This document shows positions 26,378 through 36,988 of a DNA stretch of 64,000 bases, piece by piece. The stretch lies in assembly GCF_003818115.1 (NCBI RefSeq), contig NZ_RPOI01000012.1, positions 1 to 64,000 of the forward strand, given 5' to 3'. This stretch comes from Citrobacter youngae (GTDB taxonomy: Bacteria > Pseudomonadota > Gammaproteobacteria > Enterobacterales > Enterobacteriaceae). The notes under the pieces are model-generated. The model was not told the origin of the DNA and did no database searches. It saw only the letters and a list, made by a program, of their open reading frames with translations. Positions within the stretch are counted from its first letter, which is position 1. Each line of letters begins with the position of its first letter. Made by a program: the position numbers and the translations under genes.

Positions 26378-27226
26378 TTATTTAGTTTCGGGTTCTACCG
26401 GTAAATCGTTGCGCGCTCCCCATTCGCTCCATGCGCCGTCGTACAGCGCGACGTTGGAAACGCCCAGCGTCGCAAGCGCCAGCACCACCACGGCCGCCGT
26501 TACGCCGGAGCCGCAGCTGGCGATTATCGGCCTGTCAAAGCTCACGCCGTGGCTGAAGAAAATAGCATCCAGCTCATCGGTGGTTTTCAGTTCGCCGTCA
26601 CGAACCAACTCTGTCCACGGTACGTTCAGCGCACCGGGAACATGGCCGCGCTTGAGGCCTGGTCGGGGTTCGTCAACTTCTGCGTTAAAACGCGCAGCCG
26701 GGCGCGCATCGACAATCTGTGCGGTTTTTTCATGGCTGGCCAGCAGGACATCGGTCACCCGCACGACGGCCTCTGGCGTAAACACGGCGTCAAATTCACC
26801 TTCGGGCAAGTCAACATTTCCTGTCTGCAAGGGGAGCTCATCACGCTGCCAGCTCGCAAAACCGCCTGCCAAAATGGAGACATTTTCGACGCCAAATGTG
26901 CGCAGCATCCACCAGGCACGCGGGGCGGAAAACAGATTGCCATCGTCGTAGATGACCAGGTGTTTATCCTGATGTACGCCCAGCTCGCGCATGGCGACGG
27001 CGAAAGCCTCCGGACGTGGCAGCATATGCGGTAACGCAGAAGTATGGTCGGAGAGCGCTTCGATATCAAAAAAGACCGCACCAGGAATATGGCCGGCGCG
27101 ATACTCCTCGCCAACATCGCGATCTTCCTGGCCTGGAGGTGCCATCCGGGCATCAAGAATTTGTATTTCCGGGTCGTCAATATGTTCGACAAGCCAGTCG
27201 GCAGCGACAAAGAAGGCGGTAGTCAT
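26378..27226 (-). CDS. sseA: 3-mercaptopyruvate sulfurtransferase SseA
   Basis: A 282-residue protein of two rhodanese domains. The catalytic Cys is in ASCGSGVTA (about residue 238), the CGSGVTA loop typical of mercaptopyruvate rather than thiosulfate sulfurtransferases. Start MTTAFFVAADWLVEH aligns with E. coli SseA (281); in-frame codons further upstream are not conserved. It transfers sulfur from 3-mercaptopyruvate to thiol acceptors. Divergent from yfhM. Confidence 0.95.
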   Translation of the reverse strand: MTTAFFVAADWLVEHIDDPEIQILDARMAPPGQEDRDVGEEYRAGHIPGAVFFDIEALSDHTSALPHMLPRPEAFAVAMRELGVHQDKHLVIYDDGNLFSAPRAWWMLRTFGVENVSILAGGFASWQRDELPLQTGNVDLPEGEFDAVFTPEAVVRVTDVLLASHEKTAQIVDARPAARFNAEVDEPRPGLKRGHVPGALNVPWTELVRDGELKTTDELDAIFFSHGVSFDRPIIASCGSGVTAAVVVLALATLGVSNVALYDGAWSEWGARNDLPVEPETK

Positions 27227-27432
27227 AGGCATCTCCATTTTTACCAGGTTTCGGCAAATTGTCGGATGTTTGGTGCAAAGCGACAAGTAAAAGAGGCTGA
27301 TTTGTCAGGTGGACCCACATTAATCACGAAAATTCAGACAACAACATCTTATTACTGACTTCCACCTGCTGAAATCTGACGCATAATAGTTGTTCTACGT
27401 TGCTAACGGGCCACTCAGGCCAGGGATGAAAA

Positions 27433-30400
27433 ATGAAACATTTACGCGTAGTGGCCTGTATGCTGATGTTGGCGCTGGCGGGGTGCGATAATAACGATAA
27501 GCCGTCGACGACGGCAAAAAATGATACGCCCGCCCCACAGACCACACCGGTAAAAGATCCGGCGCAATTACAAAAGCTGATGCAGCAAAGCCAGGGCAAG
27601 CCGTTGACGCTGCTGGATTCCTCAGAAGTCCAGTTGGATGGTGCGGCGACGCTGGTGCTGACTTTTTCTATTCCTCTCGATCCTGAACAAGATTTTTCTC
27701 GCGTACTGCACGTTGTCGATAAAAAAAGCGGCAAAGTGGATGGGGCCTGGGAGCTGGCGCCAAACCTGAAAGAGCTGCGCTTACGCCATCTTGAACCTAA
27801 CCGGGAACTGGTGGTGACCATTGAGCGTGATTTGCTGGCGCTGAATAAAGCGACGTTCGCTATCGACTATGAAAAAAATATTACCACCCGCGACGTCCAG
27901 CCAAGCGTAGGCTTCGCCAGTCGCGGCTCGCTGCTGCCGGGAAAAGTGATTGAAGGGCTGCCAGTGATGGCCCTTAACGTCAACAGCGTGGATGTGAACT
28001 TCTATCGCGTGAAGCCCGAGTCGCTCGGCGCATTTGTCAGTCAGTGGGAATACCGCAATTCGTTGTCTAACTGGGAATCCGACAATCTGCTGAAAATGGC
28101 GGAACTGGTTTATACCGGGCGCTTTGACCTCAACCCGGCGCGTAACACCCGTGAGAAGCTGCTGCTGCCGCTTAGCGATATTAAGCCGTTGCAGCAGGCG
28201 GGCGTTTACATTGCGGTGATGAATCAGGCCGGGCATTACAACTACAGCAATGCCGCCACGCTATTTACGCTCAGCGATATTGGCGTGTCCGCGCACCGTT
28301 ACCACAATCAACTGGATGTCTTTACGCAGAGTCTGGAAAACGGCGCGGCGCAGCAAGGTATTGATGTCACCTTACTCAACGAAAAAGGGCAGACGCTGGC
28401 GCAGGCGACCAGCGATGCTCAGGGGCACGTGAAGCTCGAGACGGATAAAGATGCCGCCTTATTGTTGGCCCGCAAAGACGGGCAGACCACGCTGCTGGAC
28501 CTGAAACTCCCTGCGTTGGATCTGGCTGAATTTGATATTGCCGGCGCGCCGGGATACAGCAAACAGTTCTTTATGTTTGGACCCCGTGACCTCTATCGTC
28601 CTGGCGAAACGGTGATCCTCAACGGATTACTGCGCGACAGCGACGGCAAAACGTTGCCTGACCAGCCGGTGAAGCTGGAGGTTGTGAAGCCTGACGGGCA
28701 GGTTTTACGCACGGTAGTTAGCCAGCCGGAAAACGGTCTGTACCGCTTTAGCTGGCCGCTGGACAGCAGCGCGCCAACCGGCATGTGGCATATTCGTGCC
28801 AATACTGGCGACAACCAGTCGCGGATGTGGGATTTCCACGTCGAGGATTTTATGCCGGAGCGGATGGCGCTTAACCTCGCCGCTAGTAAGATGCCGGTGG
28901 AGCCAACTGATGAAGTGAAGTTCGCGGTGGTAGGCTACTACCTGTACGGCGCGCCCGCCAATGGCAATGCCTTGCAAGGACAGCTTTATCTGCGCCCACT
29001 GCGGGATGCGGTACCGGCATTGCCAGGATTTCAGTTTGGGAATATTGCCGAAGAAAACCTTTCCCGTAGCCTCGACGAAGTTCAGCTCACGCTGGATGAT
29101 CACGGTCGCGGCGAAGTGACCACTAACAGCCAGTGGCAGGAGACGCATTCCCCGTTACAGGTGATTTTGCAAGCCAGCCTGCTGGAATCGGGCGGTCGCC
29201 CGGTGACGCGTCGGATTGAACAAGCTATCTGGCCTGCGGATACGCTGCCGGGTATTCGTCCGCAGTTTGCGGCGAAAGCCGTCTATGACTACCGCACCGA
29301 TACCACCGTGAATCAGCCTATCGTTGATGAAAACAGCAACGCCGCTTTCGACATTGTGTATGCCGATGCGCAAGGCGAGAAAAAAGCGGTGTCCGGTTTG
29401 CAGGTGCGTTTGATCCGCGAGCGACGAGATTATTACTGGAACTGGTCTGAAGGCGAGGGCTGGCAATCACAGTTCGATCAAAAGGATCTGGTTGAAGGTG
29501 AGCAGACTCTGGATCTTAAGGCCGATGAAACTGGCAAAGTGAGTTTCCCGGTTGAGTGGGGCGCTTATCGCCTGGAAGTGAAAGCACCGAATGATGCGGT
29601 GAGCAGCGTGCGCTTCTGGGCCGGCTATAGCTGGCAGGATAACAGCGACGGCAGCGGGGCAGTACGTCCCGACCGCGTGACTCTGAAACTGGATAAACCC
29701 AATTATCGCCCCGGCGATACCATGAAGCTGCACATTGCCGCGCCCGCTGCTGGCAAGGGGTATGCGATGGTTGAATCCAGCGAAGGCCCGCTGTGGTGGC
29801 AGGAGATAGACGTGCCGGCGAATGGTCTTGATATGACTATCCCGGTCGATAAAACCTGGAACCGCCATGACCTGTATCTCAGCGCTTTAGTGATACGTCC
29901 TGGCGATAAATCCCGCTCAGCAACGCCAAAACGTGCGGTCGGTTTACTGCATTTGCCGTTAGGTGACGAAAACCGTCGTCTGGCGCTGGCGCTGGAAAAC
30001 CCGGCGAAAATACGTCCAAACCAGCCGTTGACCGTCAAGATTAAAGCCAGCGTCAAAAATGGCGACGTACCAAAACAGGTTAACGTGCTGGTCTCTGCCG
30101 TTGATAGCGGAGTGCTGAATATTACCGATTACGCCACGCCGGATCCGTGGCAGGCGTTTTTCGGGCAAAAACGCTATGGCGCGGATATTTATGATATTTA
30201 CGGCCAGGTGATCGAAGGGCAAGGACGTCTGGCAGCGCTGCGCTTTGGTGGTGACGGCGATGAATTAAAACGTGGCGGTAAGCCACCGGTTAATCACGTC
30301 AATATCGTGGCGCAACAGGCGCTGCCGGTCACGCTTAACGAGCAGGGCGAAGGTACGGTGACGTTACCTATCGGTGATTTCAACGGCGAGCTGCGGGTAA

Positions 30401-32364
30401 TGGCGCAGGCCTGGACGGCGGATGACTTTGGCAGCAGCGAAAGCAAAGTGATCGTCGCCGCGCCGGTGATTGCTGAACTGAACATGCCGCGCTTTCTGGC
30501 GGGGGGCGATACCTCGCGCCTGACGCTGGACGTAACCAACCTGACTGATAAACCGCAAACGCTGGACATTAAGCTCGCGGCCAGCGGTTTACTGGAGCTG
30601 GTTGGACAAGCCCCTGAACCGGTAAATCTGGCGCCGGGCGTGCGTACGACGTTGTTTGTTCCGGTACGTGCGCGGGAAGGTTTTGGCGATGGCGAAATTC
30701 AGGCGCAGATAAGCGGCCTGACTCTGCCGGGTGAAACGCTGCCTGCTCAGCATAAACAGTGGAAGATTGGCGTGCGTCCGGCGTTTCCGGCGCAAACTGT
30801 TAACCACGGCGTCGCGCTCCAGCCGGGCGAAACATGGCAGCTTCCGGGCGAAGAACTGGCGAATTTCTCACCGGTAACGATGCAGGGACAACTGTTGTTC
30901 AGCGGTAAACCGCCGCTGAATCTGGCGCGCTATATCCGCGAACTGAAAGCTTACCCTTACGGATGCCTGGAGCAAACGGCGAGCGGGTTGTTCCCGTCCT
31001 TATATACCAACGCCGCGCAGTTGAAGGCGCTAGGTATCGCGGGCGACAGCGACGAAAAACGCCGTGCGGCAATAGAGCTTGGCATCTCCCGTTTACTGCA
31101 AATGCAGCGTGATAACGACGGTTTTGCGCTGTGGGATAAAAACGGCCCGGAAGAGTACTGGCTGACCGCGTACGTGATGGATTTCCTCGTCCGGGCGAAT
31201 GAACAGGGCTACAGCGTCCCGGCTGAGGTGATTAACCGGGGTAACGAGCGGTTGCTGCGCTATTTGCAGGATCCGGGCATGATGTCGATTCGTTATACCG
31301 ACGATTCATCAGCGAGCCGGTTTGCGGTGCAGACCTACGCCGCGCTGGTACTGGCCCGTCAGCAGAAAGCCCCGCTCGGCGCATTGCGGGATATCTGGGA
31401 GCGTCGTGCGCAGGCGGCTTCCGGTTTACCGCTGTTGCAGCTGGGGATCGCGCTGAAAAACATGGGCGATGCCAGTCGCAGTGAACAGGCGGTGACGTTA
31501 GCGCTGAACACGCCGCGTCGCGATACGCAACAGTGGATGGCGGATTACGGCAGTCAGCTACGCGACAACGCGCTGATGCTGGCATTACTGGAAGAGAACA
31601 AGCTCAAACCTGACGTGCAGAATACGCTGCTGAATACCTTGTCAGAACAGGCCTTTGGGCAGCGCTGGCTCTCAACTCAGGAAAATAATGCGCTGTTCCT
31701 TGCCGCGCGTACGCTACAGGACTTGCCTGGCACGTGGCAGGCGCAAACGTCACTCTCAGCGCAACCGTTAGCAGGGGAGAAATCACAAACCCGCAGTCTG
31801 GAAGCCGACGCGCTGTCTACGCTGAGCGTTACCAATACCGGTAGTCTGCCGCTGTGGCTGCGTCTGGATGTGAGTGGTTACCCGCAAACCTCGCCGACGC
31901 CTGCCAGCAACGTTTTGCAGATTGAGCGCCAAATTCTGGGAACCGATGGGCGCAGCAAATCGCTGGAGTCTCTGCGCAGCGGCGAGCTGGTACTGGTCTG
32001 GCTGGAGGTGAAAGCCAGCCAGAACGTACCGGATGCGCTGGTGGTCGATTTACTGCCAGCGGGCCTGGAGCTGGAAAACCAGAATCTGGCCAACGGCAGC
32101 GCCAGCCTGCAGGACAGCGGTAGCGAAGTGGCGAATCTGCTCAATCAGATGCAGCAGGCGGATATCCAGCACGTTGAGTTCCGTGACGATCGCTTTGTCG
32201 CCGCGGTGGCGGTCAACGAAGGGCAGCCGGTGACGCTGGTGTATCTGGCTCGAGCGGTAACGCCGGGAACGTATCAGGTTCCTGTGCCGCAGGTGGAGTC
32301 CATGTACGTTCCGCAGTGGCGCGCGACCGGTGCGACAGAGGGACTGTTGATTGTCAGACCGTAA
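27433..32364 (+). CDS. yfhM: Bacterial alpha-2-macroglobulin lipoprotein YfhM
   Basis: A 1643-residue lipoprotein (E. coli YfhM 1653). The signal ends in the lipobox LALAGC, so Cys18 is lipidated; the following DN favours inner-membrane retention. MG-type beta domains fill the first two thirds, and the thioester motif CLEQ lies in YPYGCLEQTASG (codons at about 30964), followed by the TED helical domain. It is thought to trap invading proteases by a conformational change. The stop is immediately followed by the pbpC ATG, the known pairing of a protease trap with a peptidoglycan repair enzyme. Confidence 0.96.
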   Translation: MKHLRVVACMLMLALAGCDNNDKPSTTAKNDTPAPQTTPVKDPAQLQKLMQQSQGKPLTLLDSSEVQLDGAATLVLTFSIPLDPEQDFSRVLHVVDKKSGKVDGAWELAPNLKELRLRHLEPNRELVVTIERDLLALNKATFAIDYEKNITTRDVQPSVGFASRGSLLPGKVIEGLPVMALNVNSVDVNFYRVKPESLGAFVSQWEYRNSLSNWESDNLLKMAELVYTGRFDLNPARNTREKLLLPLSDIKPLQQAGVYIAVMNQAGHYNYSNAATLFTLSDIGVSAHRYHNQLDVFTQSLENGAAQQGIDVTLLNEKGQTLAQATSDAQGHVKLETDKDAALLLARKDGQTTLLDLKLPALDLAEFDIAGAPGYSKQFFMFGPRDLYRPGETVILNGLLRDSDGKTLPDQPVKLEVVKPDGQVLRTVVSQPENGLYRFSWPLDSSAPTGMWHIRANTGDNQSRMWDFHVEDFMPERMALNLAASKMPVEPTDEVKFAVVGYYLYGAPANGNALQGQLYLRPLRDAVPALPGFQFGNIAEENLSRSLDEVQLTLDDHGRGEVTTNSQWQETHSPLQVILQASLLESGGRPVTRRIEQAIWPADTLPGIRPQFAAKAVYDYRTDTTVNQPIVDENSNAAFDIVYADAQGEKKAVSGLQVRLIRERRDYYWNWSEGEGWQSQFDQKDLVEGEQTLDLKADETGKVSFPVEWGAYRLEVKAPNDAVSSVRFWAGYSWQDNSDGSGAVRPDRVTLKLDKPNYRPGDTMKLHIAAPAAGKGYAMVESSEGPLWWQEIDVPANGLDMTIPVDKTWNRHDLYLSALVIRPGDKSRSATPKRAVGLLHLPLGDENRRLALALENPAKIRPNQPLTVKIKASVKNGDVPKQVNVLVSAVDSGVLNITDYATPDPWQAFFGQKRYGADIYDIYGQVIEGQGRLAALRFGGDGDELKRGGKPPVNHVNIVAQQALPVTLNEQGEGTVTLPIGDFNGELRVMAQAWTADDFGSSESKVIVAAPVIAELNMPRFLAGGDTSRLTLDVTNLTDKPQTLDIKLAASGLLELVGQAPEPVNLAPGVRTTLFVPVRAREGFGDGEIQAQISGLTLPGETLPAQHKQWKIGVRPAFPAQTVNHGVALQPGETWQLPGEELANFSPVTMQGQLLFSGKPPLNLARYIRELKAYPYGCLEQTASGLFPSLYTNAAQLKALGIAGDSDEKRRAAIELGISRLLQMQRDNDGFALWDKNGPEEYWLTAYVMDFLVRANEQGYSVPAEVINRGNERLLRYLQDPGMMSIRYTDDSSASRFAVQTYAALVLARQQKAPLGALRDIWERRAQAASGLPLLQLGIALKNMGDASRSEQAVTLALNTPRRDTQQWMADYGSQLRDNALMLALLEENKLKPDVQNTLLNTLSEQAFGQRWLSTQENNALFLAARTLQDLPGTWQAQTSLSAQPLAGEKSQTRSLEADALSTLSVTNTGSLPLWLRLDVSGYPQTSPTPASNVLQIERQILGTDGRSKSLESLRSGELVLVWLEVKASQNVPDALVVDLLPAGLELENQNLANGSASLQDSGSEVANLLNQMQQADIQHVEFRDDRFVAAVAVNEGQPVTLVYLARAVTPGTYQVPVPQVESMYVPQWRATGATEGLLIVRP

Positions 32365-34677
32365 ATGATGCGCGGGTTGGGTAAACGCGGCTGCTGGCTC
32401 TGGCTGGCAGCCGTTGCACTATTGTTTGTGGCGGCGGTTTGGGCGGCAGATAAAATCTGGCCGCTGCCGCTTCACGAAGTCGATCCGGCGCGTGTCGTGG
32501 TGGCCTATGATGGTACGCCGCTCTGGCGCTTCGCCGACGCGGACGGCATCTGGCGGTATCCAGTAACGATTGATGAGGTGTCGCCCCGCTACCTTGAGGC
32601 GTTAATTAACTACGAAGACCGTTGGTTCTGGAAACATCCTGGCGTTAATCCTTTCTCAGTACTGCGCGCGGCATGGCAAGACCTCTCCTCTGGGCGTGTG
32701 GTTTCGGGCGGCAGTACGCTTACCATGCAGGTCGCACGATTACTCGATCCCCATCCGCGAACCTTCGGCGGCAAGTTTCGCCAGCTCTGGCGCGCATTTC
32801 AGCTGGAGTGGCATCTTTCCAAGCGCGAGATCCTGACGTTGTATCTTAACCGTGCGCCGTTTGGCGGTACGCTACAGGGCGTGGGGGCCGCTAGCTGGGC
32901 CTATCTGGGCAAATCACCTGCGCAACTGAGCTACTCCGATGCCGCGCTGCTGGCTGTTTTGCCACAGGCACCGAGCCGTCTGCGTCCGGATCGCTGGCCG
33001 GATCGTGCTGAAGCGGCGCGCAATAAAGTGCTCGAACGCATGGCAACGCAAGGCATTTGGCCAGCCAGACAAGTGCAGGAATCACGTGAAGAACCGGTCT
33101 GGCTGGCGCCCCGGCAAATGCCGCAGTTAGCACCGTTATTCTCGCGCATGATGCTGGGAAAAAGCCGAAGCGATAAAATCGTGACTACCCTAGATGCCGG
33201 ATTGCAGCGTCAACTGGAAGAGCTGGCGCAAAACTGGAAGGGGCGCTTACCTGCACGCAGTTCGCTGGCGATGATTGTAGTCGATCATACCGATATGAGC
33301 GTGCGTGGCTGGGTCGGCTCGGTAGATATGAATGACGACTCCCGTTTTGGTCATGTGGATATGGTGAATGCGATCCGTTCGCCTGGTTCGGTGCTGAAGC
33401 CGTTCATCTATGGTCTGGCGCTGGATGACGGACTCATTCATCCGGCTTCATTGTTGCAGGATGTCCCGCGGCGAACCGGGGACTATCGACCGGGGAATTT
33501 TGACAGCGGTTTTCATGGCCCTGTGAGTATGAGCGAAGCGCTGGTGCGCTCGCTGAATTTACCCGCCGTGCAGGTTCTTGAAGCCTATGGTCCAAAGCGT
33601 TTTGCCGCATCGTTACGTAACGTCGGTTTACCGCTGTATCTGCCCGCGGGGGCCGCACCGAATCTGTCGCTGATTTTGGGCGGTGCGGGGGCAAGGCTTG
33701 AGGATATGGCGGCGGCGTACAGCGCCTTTGCCCGCCAGGGGAAAGCGGGAAAACTGCGTCTGCAGCCAGACGATCCACTGCTGGAACGTCCGTTGATGTC
33801 GGCGGGCGCGGCGTGGATTATTCGCCGCATTATGGCTGACGAAGCACAACCGCTGCCGGATAACGCGCTGAGCCGCGTGGTGCCGTTGGCGTGGAAAACG
33901 GGCACCAGCTATGGCTATCGCGATGCGTGGGCGATTGGTGTTAACGCCCGTTATGTGATTGGCATCTGGACCGGCAGGCCAGACGGTACGCCGGTGGTGG
34001 GACAGTTTGGTTTTGCCAGCGCCGTGCCGTTGCTCAATCAGGTCAACAATCTTTTGCTCTCTCGCGGGACAAATCAGCCGGAAGATCCACGCCCTGAATC
34101 CGTGAGTCGCGGTGTGGTGTGCTGGCCGGGCGGGCAATCTCTTGCCCCCAGTGACAGCAACTGCCGTCGCCGTCTGGCAACCTGGTTACTGGATGGCAGT
34201 CAGCCGCCAACGTTATTATTGCCCGAGCAGGAAGGGGTTAATGGAATTCGTTTTCCTGTCTGGCTGGATGATGAAGGCAAACGTGTGGCGGCGGATTGTC
34301 CGCAGGCGCACGAGCAAACGTTAATCGTTTGGCCGTTGCCGCTGGAGCCATGGCTACCGGAATCAGAACGCCGTGGGGCGAGATTACCGCCAGTTTCTGC
34401 CACATGTCCGCCGCTGGGACAAGACGCTTCGCAGCCGTTGCAGTTGACAGGCATTCGCGATGGCGCGATTGTGAAGCGTTTACCCGGTTCTGCTCAAGCC
34501 TCATTGCCGGTGCAAACCAGCGGTGGGAGCGGTGAACGATGGTGGTTTCTTAACGGTGAACGGCTGGATGAACGCGGACGTCGTCTGACGCTACAGCTGG
34601 CGACCAAAGGGGATTATCAACTGCTGGTGATGGATGACGCCGGACAGGTAGCGACGGTGAGATTTTCGTTGCAGTAG
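32365..34677 (+). CDS. pbpC: Penicillin-binding protein 1C
   Basis: A 770-residue bifunctional class A PBP anchored by one N-terminal helix (LWLAAVALLFVAAVWA). The glycosyltransferase domain has EDRWFWKHPGVNP (catalytic Glu) and GGSTLTMQVARLL. The transpeptidase domain has the S-x-x-K in SPGSVLKPF, SLN in RSLNLPAVQ, and KTGTS in WKTGTSYGYRDAW. A BiPBP-C domain ends the protein. It begins with no gap behind yfhM; co-production suggests wall repair after damage (inference from family work). Confidence 0.96.
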   Translation: MMRGLGKRGCWLWLAAVALLFVAAVWAADKIWPLPLHEVDPARVVVAYDGTPLWRFADADGIWRYPVTIDEVSPRYLEALINYEDRWFWKHPGVNPFSVLRAAWQDLSSGRVVSGGSTLTMQVARLLDPHPRTFGGKFRQLWRAFQLEWHLSKREILTLYLNRAPFGGTLQGVGAASWAYLGKSPAQLSYSDAALLAVLPQAPSRLRPDRWPDRAEAARNKVLERMATQGIWPARQVQESREEPVWLAPRQMPQLAPLFSRMMLGKSRSDKIVTTLDAGLQRQLEELAQNWKGRLPARSSLAMIVVDHTDMSVRGWVGSVDMNDDSRFGHVDMVNAIRSPGSVLKPFIYGLALDDGLIHPASLLQDVPRRTGDYRPGNFDSGFHGPVSMSEALVRSLNLPAVQVLEAYGPKRFAASLRNVGLPLYLPAGAAPNLSLILGGAGARLEDMAAAYSAFARQGKAGKLRLQPDDPLLERPLMSAGAAWIIRRIMADEAQPLPDNALSRVVPLAWKTGTSYGYRDAWAIGVNARYVIGIWTGRPDGTPVVGQFGFASAVPLLNQVNNLLLSRGTNQPEDPRPESVSRGVVCWPGGQSLAPSDSNCRRRLATWLLDGSQPPTLLLPEQEGVNGIRFPVWLDDEGKRVAADCPQAHEQTLIVWPLPLEPWLPESERRGARLPPVSATCPPLGQDASQPLQLTGIRDGAIVKRLPGSAQASLPVQTSGGSGERWWFLNGERLDERGRRLTLQLATKGDYQLLVMDDAGQVATVRFSLQ

Positions 34678-34814
34678 ACCAGTTGGTCACTGTTTGTTGC
34701 TAAAATTCATCTTATTTTAAAGAAATGTTATCTTCGTCAATAGTCAATTGCCGGGATGCTCTTTATAATCCGCGCCAGGTAAACCACAACAAAACATCTT
34801 TTTCAGAGGTAATC

Positions 34815-35246
34815 ATGGCTATTGAACGTACTTTTTCCATCATCAAACCAAACGCGGTGGCAAAAAACGTTATTGGGAGCATCTTTGCGCGCTTTGAAGC
34901 TGCAGGGTTCAAAATTGTCGGTACTAAAATGCTGCACCTGACCGTTGAGCAGGCGCGCGGCTTCTACGCCGAGCATGATGGCAAGCCGTTCTTTGACGGT
35001 CTGGTTGAATTCATGACCTCTGGTCCGATCGTTGTTTCTGTGCTGGAAAGCGAAAATGCCGTACAGCGCCACCGCGATCTGCTGGGTGCAACCAACCCGG
35101 CAAATGCGCTGGCAGGCACGCTGCGCGCAGATTACGCTGACAGTTTTACTGAGAACGGCACCCATGGTTCTGACTCCGTTGAGTCAGCGGCGCGTGAAAT
35201 CGCCTATTTCTTTGGTGAAGGTGAGGTTTGCCCACGCACTCGCTAA
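34815..35246 (+). CDS. ndk: Nucleoside diphosphate kinase
   Basis: A 143-residue enzyme that balances nucleoside triphosphates by phosphate transfer through a His intermediate. The active site NGTHGSDS (His about 117) and the N-terminal [12 protein letters not shown] are visible. TATAAT at 34764-34769 is a likely -10. The ATG at 34815 has AGAGGT 9 bases upstream. An ERIC element begins directly after the stop codon. Confidence 0.98.
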   Translation: MAIERTFSIIKPNAVAKNVIGSIFARFEAAGFKIVGTKMLHLTVEQARGFYAEHDGKPFFDGLVEFMTSGPIVVSVLESENAVQRHRDLLGATNPANALAGTLRADYADSFTENGTHGSDSVESAAREIAYFFGEGEVCPRTR

Positions 35247-35371
35247 TCTCCCGCGTCTTTCACGTTGCAGATGCGTTGGCTGCGTTCGTTTACCTCGGCC
35301 ACATAGTTTTCTATGCTCCCGGGGGGGCTCGAACTAGCCGCCTTCCTGCGACGCGAAATCCTTTGGAGATG
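35247..35371 (-). repeat. ERIC element (IRU)
   Basis: This 125-bp imperfect palindrome matches the ERIC consensus when read on the minus strand: GCAGGAAGGCGGC near one end, a central palindrome CATAG...CTATG, then AACGCAGCCAACGCA, and short terminal repeats ATCTCC. It starts at the base after the ndk stop, so it becomes the 3' UTR of ndk mRNA. Confidence 0.9.
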
Positions 35372-35449
35372 AATTAGCGATTTACATATTATTTTCGCTA
35401 ATGCTTCGTGCAAACGTGGCATCCCTGCGCCAGACTTTGTACAATGCAA

Positions 35450-35493
35450 CGCCCCGGAAGAGCAGATCGCTTGCCGGGGCGTTTCTTTTTAAC
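35450..35493 (+). terminator. Terminator between ndk and rlmN
   Basis: CGCCCCGG and CCGGGGCG flank an 18-base loop, and TTTCTTTTT follows. It should stop ndk transcription, or act as an attenuator before rlmN. Confidence 0.75.
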
Positions 35494-35536
35494 CCTCCAC
35501 GGGCCACAACGTGTAACAACGAGGCCGGAAAAAATT

Positions 35537-36703
35537 ATGTCTGAATTAGTTAACACCTCTGAAGTCGTCATTCCTGCGGTTCCAAATAAAAATGGAAAAA
35601 TTAACCTGCTGGATCTGAACCGTCAGCAAATGCGCGAATTCTTCAAAGAGATGGGCGAAAAACCGTTTCGTGCCGATCAGGTCATGAAGTGGATGTACCA
35701 CTATTGCAGCGACAACTTTGATGACATGACTGACATCAATAAGGTGCTGCGTAACAAGCTGAAAGAAGTGGCTGAAATTCGCGCCCCGGAAGTGGTGGAA
35801 GAGCAGCGCTCCTCTGACGGTACGATCAAATGGGCCATCGCGGTTGGCGATCAGCGCGTAGAAACCGTGTATATCCCGGAAGACGATCGCGCCACCCTGT
35901 GTGTTTCTTCACAGGTCGGTTGCGCATTAGAGTGTAAATTCTGCTCTACGGCGCAGCAGGGCTTTAACCGTAACCTGCGAGTGTCGGAGATCATTGGTCA
36001 GGTCTGGCGTGCGGCGAAAATCGTCGGCGCGGTGAAAGCAACGGGCGTGCGTCCTATCACCAACGTGGTGATGATGGGGATGGGCGAGCCGCTGCTTAAC
36101 CTGACCAACGTCGTTCCGGCGATGGAAATCATGCTGGACGACTTTGGTTTTGGGCTGTCCAAGCGTCGCGTTACGCTGTCCACTTCGGGCGTTGTCCCTG
36201 CGCTGGATAAACTGGGCGATATGATCGACGTCGCGCTGGCGATTTCTTTGCATGCGCCAAATGATGAAATTCGTGACGAAATTGTACCTATCAACAAAAA
36301 GTACAATATCGAAACGTTCCTCGGGGCTGTGCGCCGTTATCTGGAGAAATCCAATGCGAATCAGGGTCGTGTAACCATTGAATATGTGATGTTAGATCAC
36401 ATCAATGACGGCACTGAACACGCGCATCAGTTGGCCGAGCTGTTGAAAGATACGCCGTGTAAGATCAACCTGATCCCGTGGAACCCGTTCCCGGGCGCGC
36501 CGTATGGCCGCAGTTCCAACAGCCGTATCGATCGTTTCTCCAAAGTGTTGATGAGCTATGGTTTCACCACCATCGTGCGTAAAACACGTGGCGATGACAT
36601 TGATGCAGCCTGCGGTCAGCTGGCGGGCGACGTTATTGATCGTACCAAGCGTACTCTGCGTAAGCGTATGCAGGGTGATGCTATCGACATCAAGACCGTT
36701 TGA
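35537..36703 (+). CDS. rlmN: 23S rRNA A2503 / tRNA A37 C2-methyltransferase RlmN
   Basis: A 388-residue radical SAM enzyme. The cluster motif is CALECKFC, followed by MGMGEPLLN and the resolving Cys region near the C-terminus ([13 protein letters not shown]). It methylates C2 of A2503 in 23S rRNA and A37 of some tRNAs. I chose the ATG at 35537 (MSELVNTSE), which matches the family; the frame continues upstream across the terminator hairpin only by chance. Confidence 0.97.
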   Translation: MSELVNTSEVVIPAVPNKNGKINLLDLNRQQMREFFKEMGEKPFRADQVMKWMYHYCSDNFDDMTDINKVLRNKLKEVAEIRAPEVVEEQRSSDGTIKWAIAVGDQRVETVYIPEDDRATLCVSSQVGCALECKFCSTAQQGFNRNLRVSEIIGQVWRAAKIVGAVKATGVRPITNVVMMGMGEPLLNLTNVVPAMEIMLDDFGFGLSKRRVTLSTSGVVPALDKLGDMIDVALAISLHAPNDEIRDEIVPINKKYNIETFLGAVRRYLEKSNANQGRVTIEYVMLDHINDGTEHAHQLAELLKDTPCKINLIPWNPFPGAPYGRSSNSRIDRFSKVLMSYGFTTIVRKTRGDDIDAACGQLAGDVIDRTKRTLRKRMQGDAIDIKTV

Positions 36704-36710
36704 TGTTGAG

Positions 36711-36743
36711 TGCACTACGGTATAATTCATGTACCGTAGTGCA
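36711..36743. repeat. Perfect 12-bp inverted repeat behind rlmN
   Basis: TGCACTACGGTA and TACCGTAGTGCA enclose a 9-bp centre. It starts 7 bp after the rlmN stop and has no T-tract, so it is not a classic terminator. Could be a processing structure or an operator; the role is unknown. Confidence 0.6.
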
Positions 36744-36988
36744 ACGTAAACCAGATGAGGTTCTTTGTTGTTGTCGTCAGGTCAATAATAACGGTGCGTT
36801 TTTGTCGACTTTAAGGCAGTATGTAACGGCGCAACAAGCGTTTAGCCCTCAGGTTTACGCTGTTTTGTCATTGATGGTCTGACGGTTTTATACTGTCTGA
36901 CGAAGGTTAACTGACCAGATGTTTCGCGGTGTGGGTGAGCATTGTGGCTCGCCGGCATCAGAACCCAAATATTACGCAGCTGTAGCGA

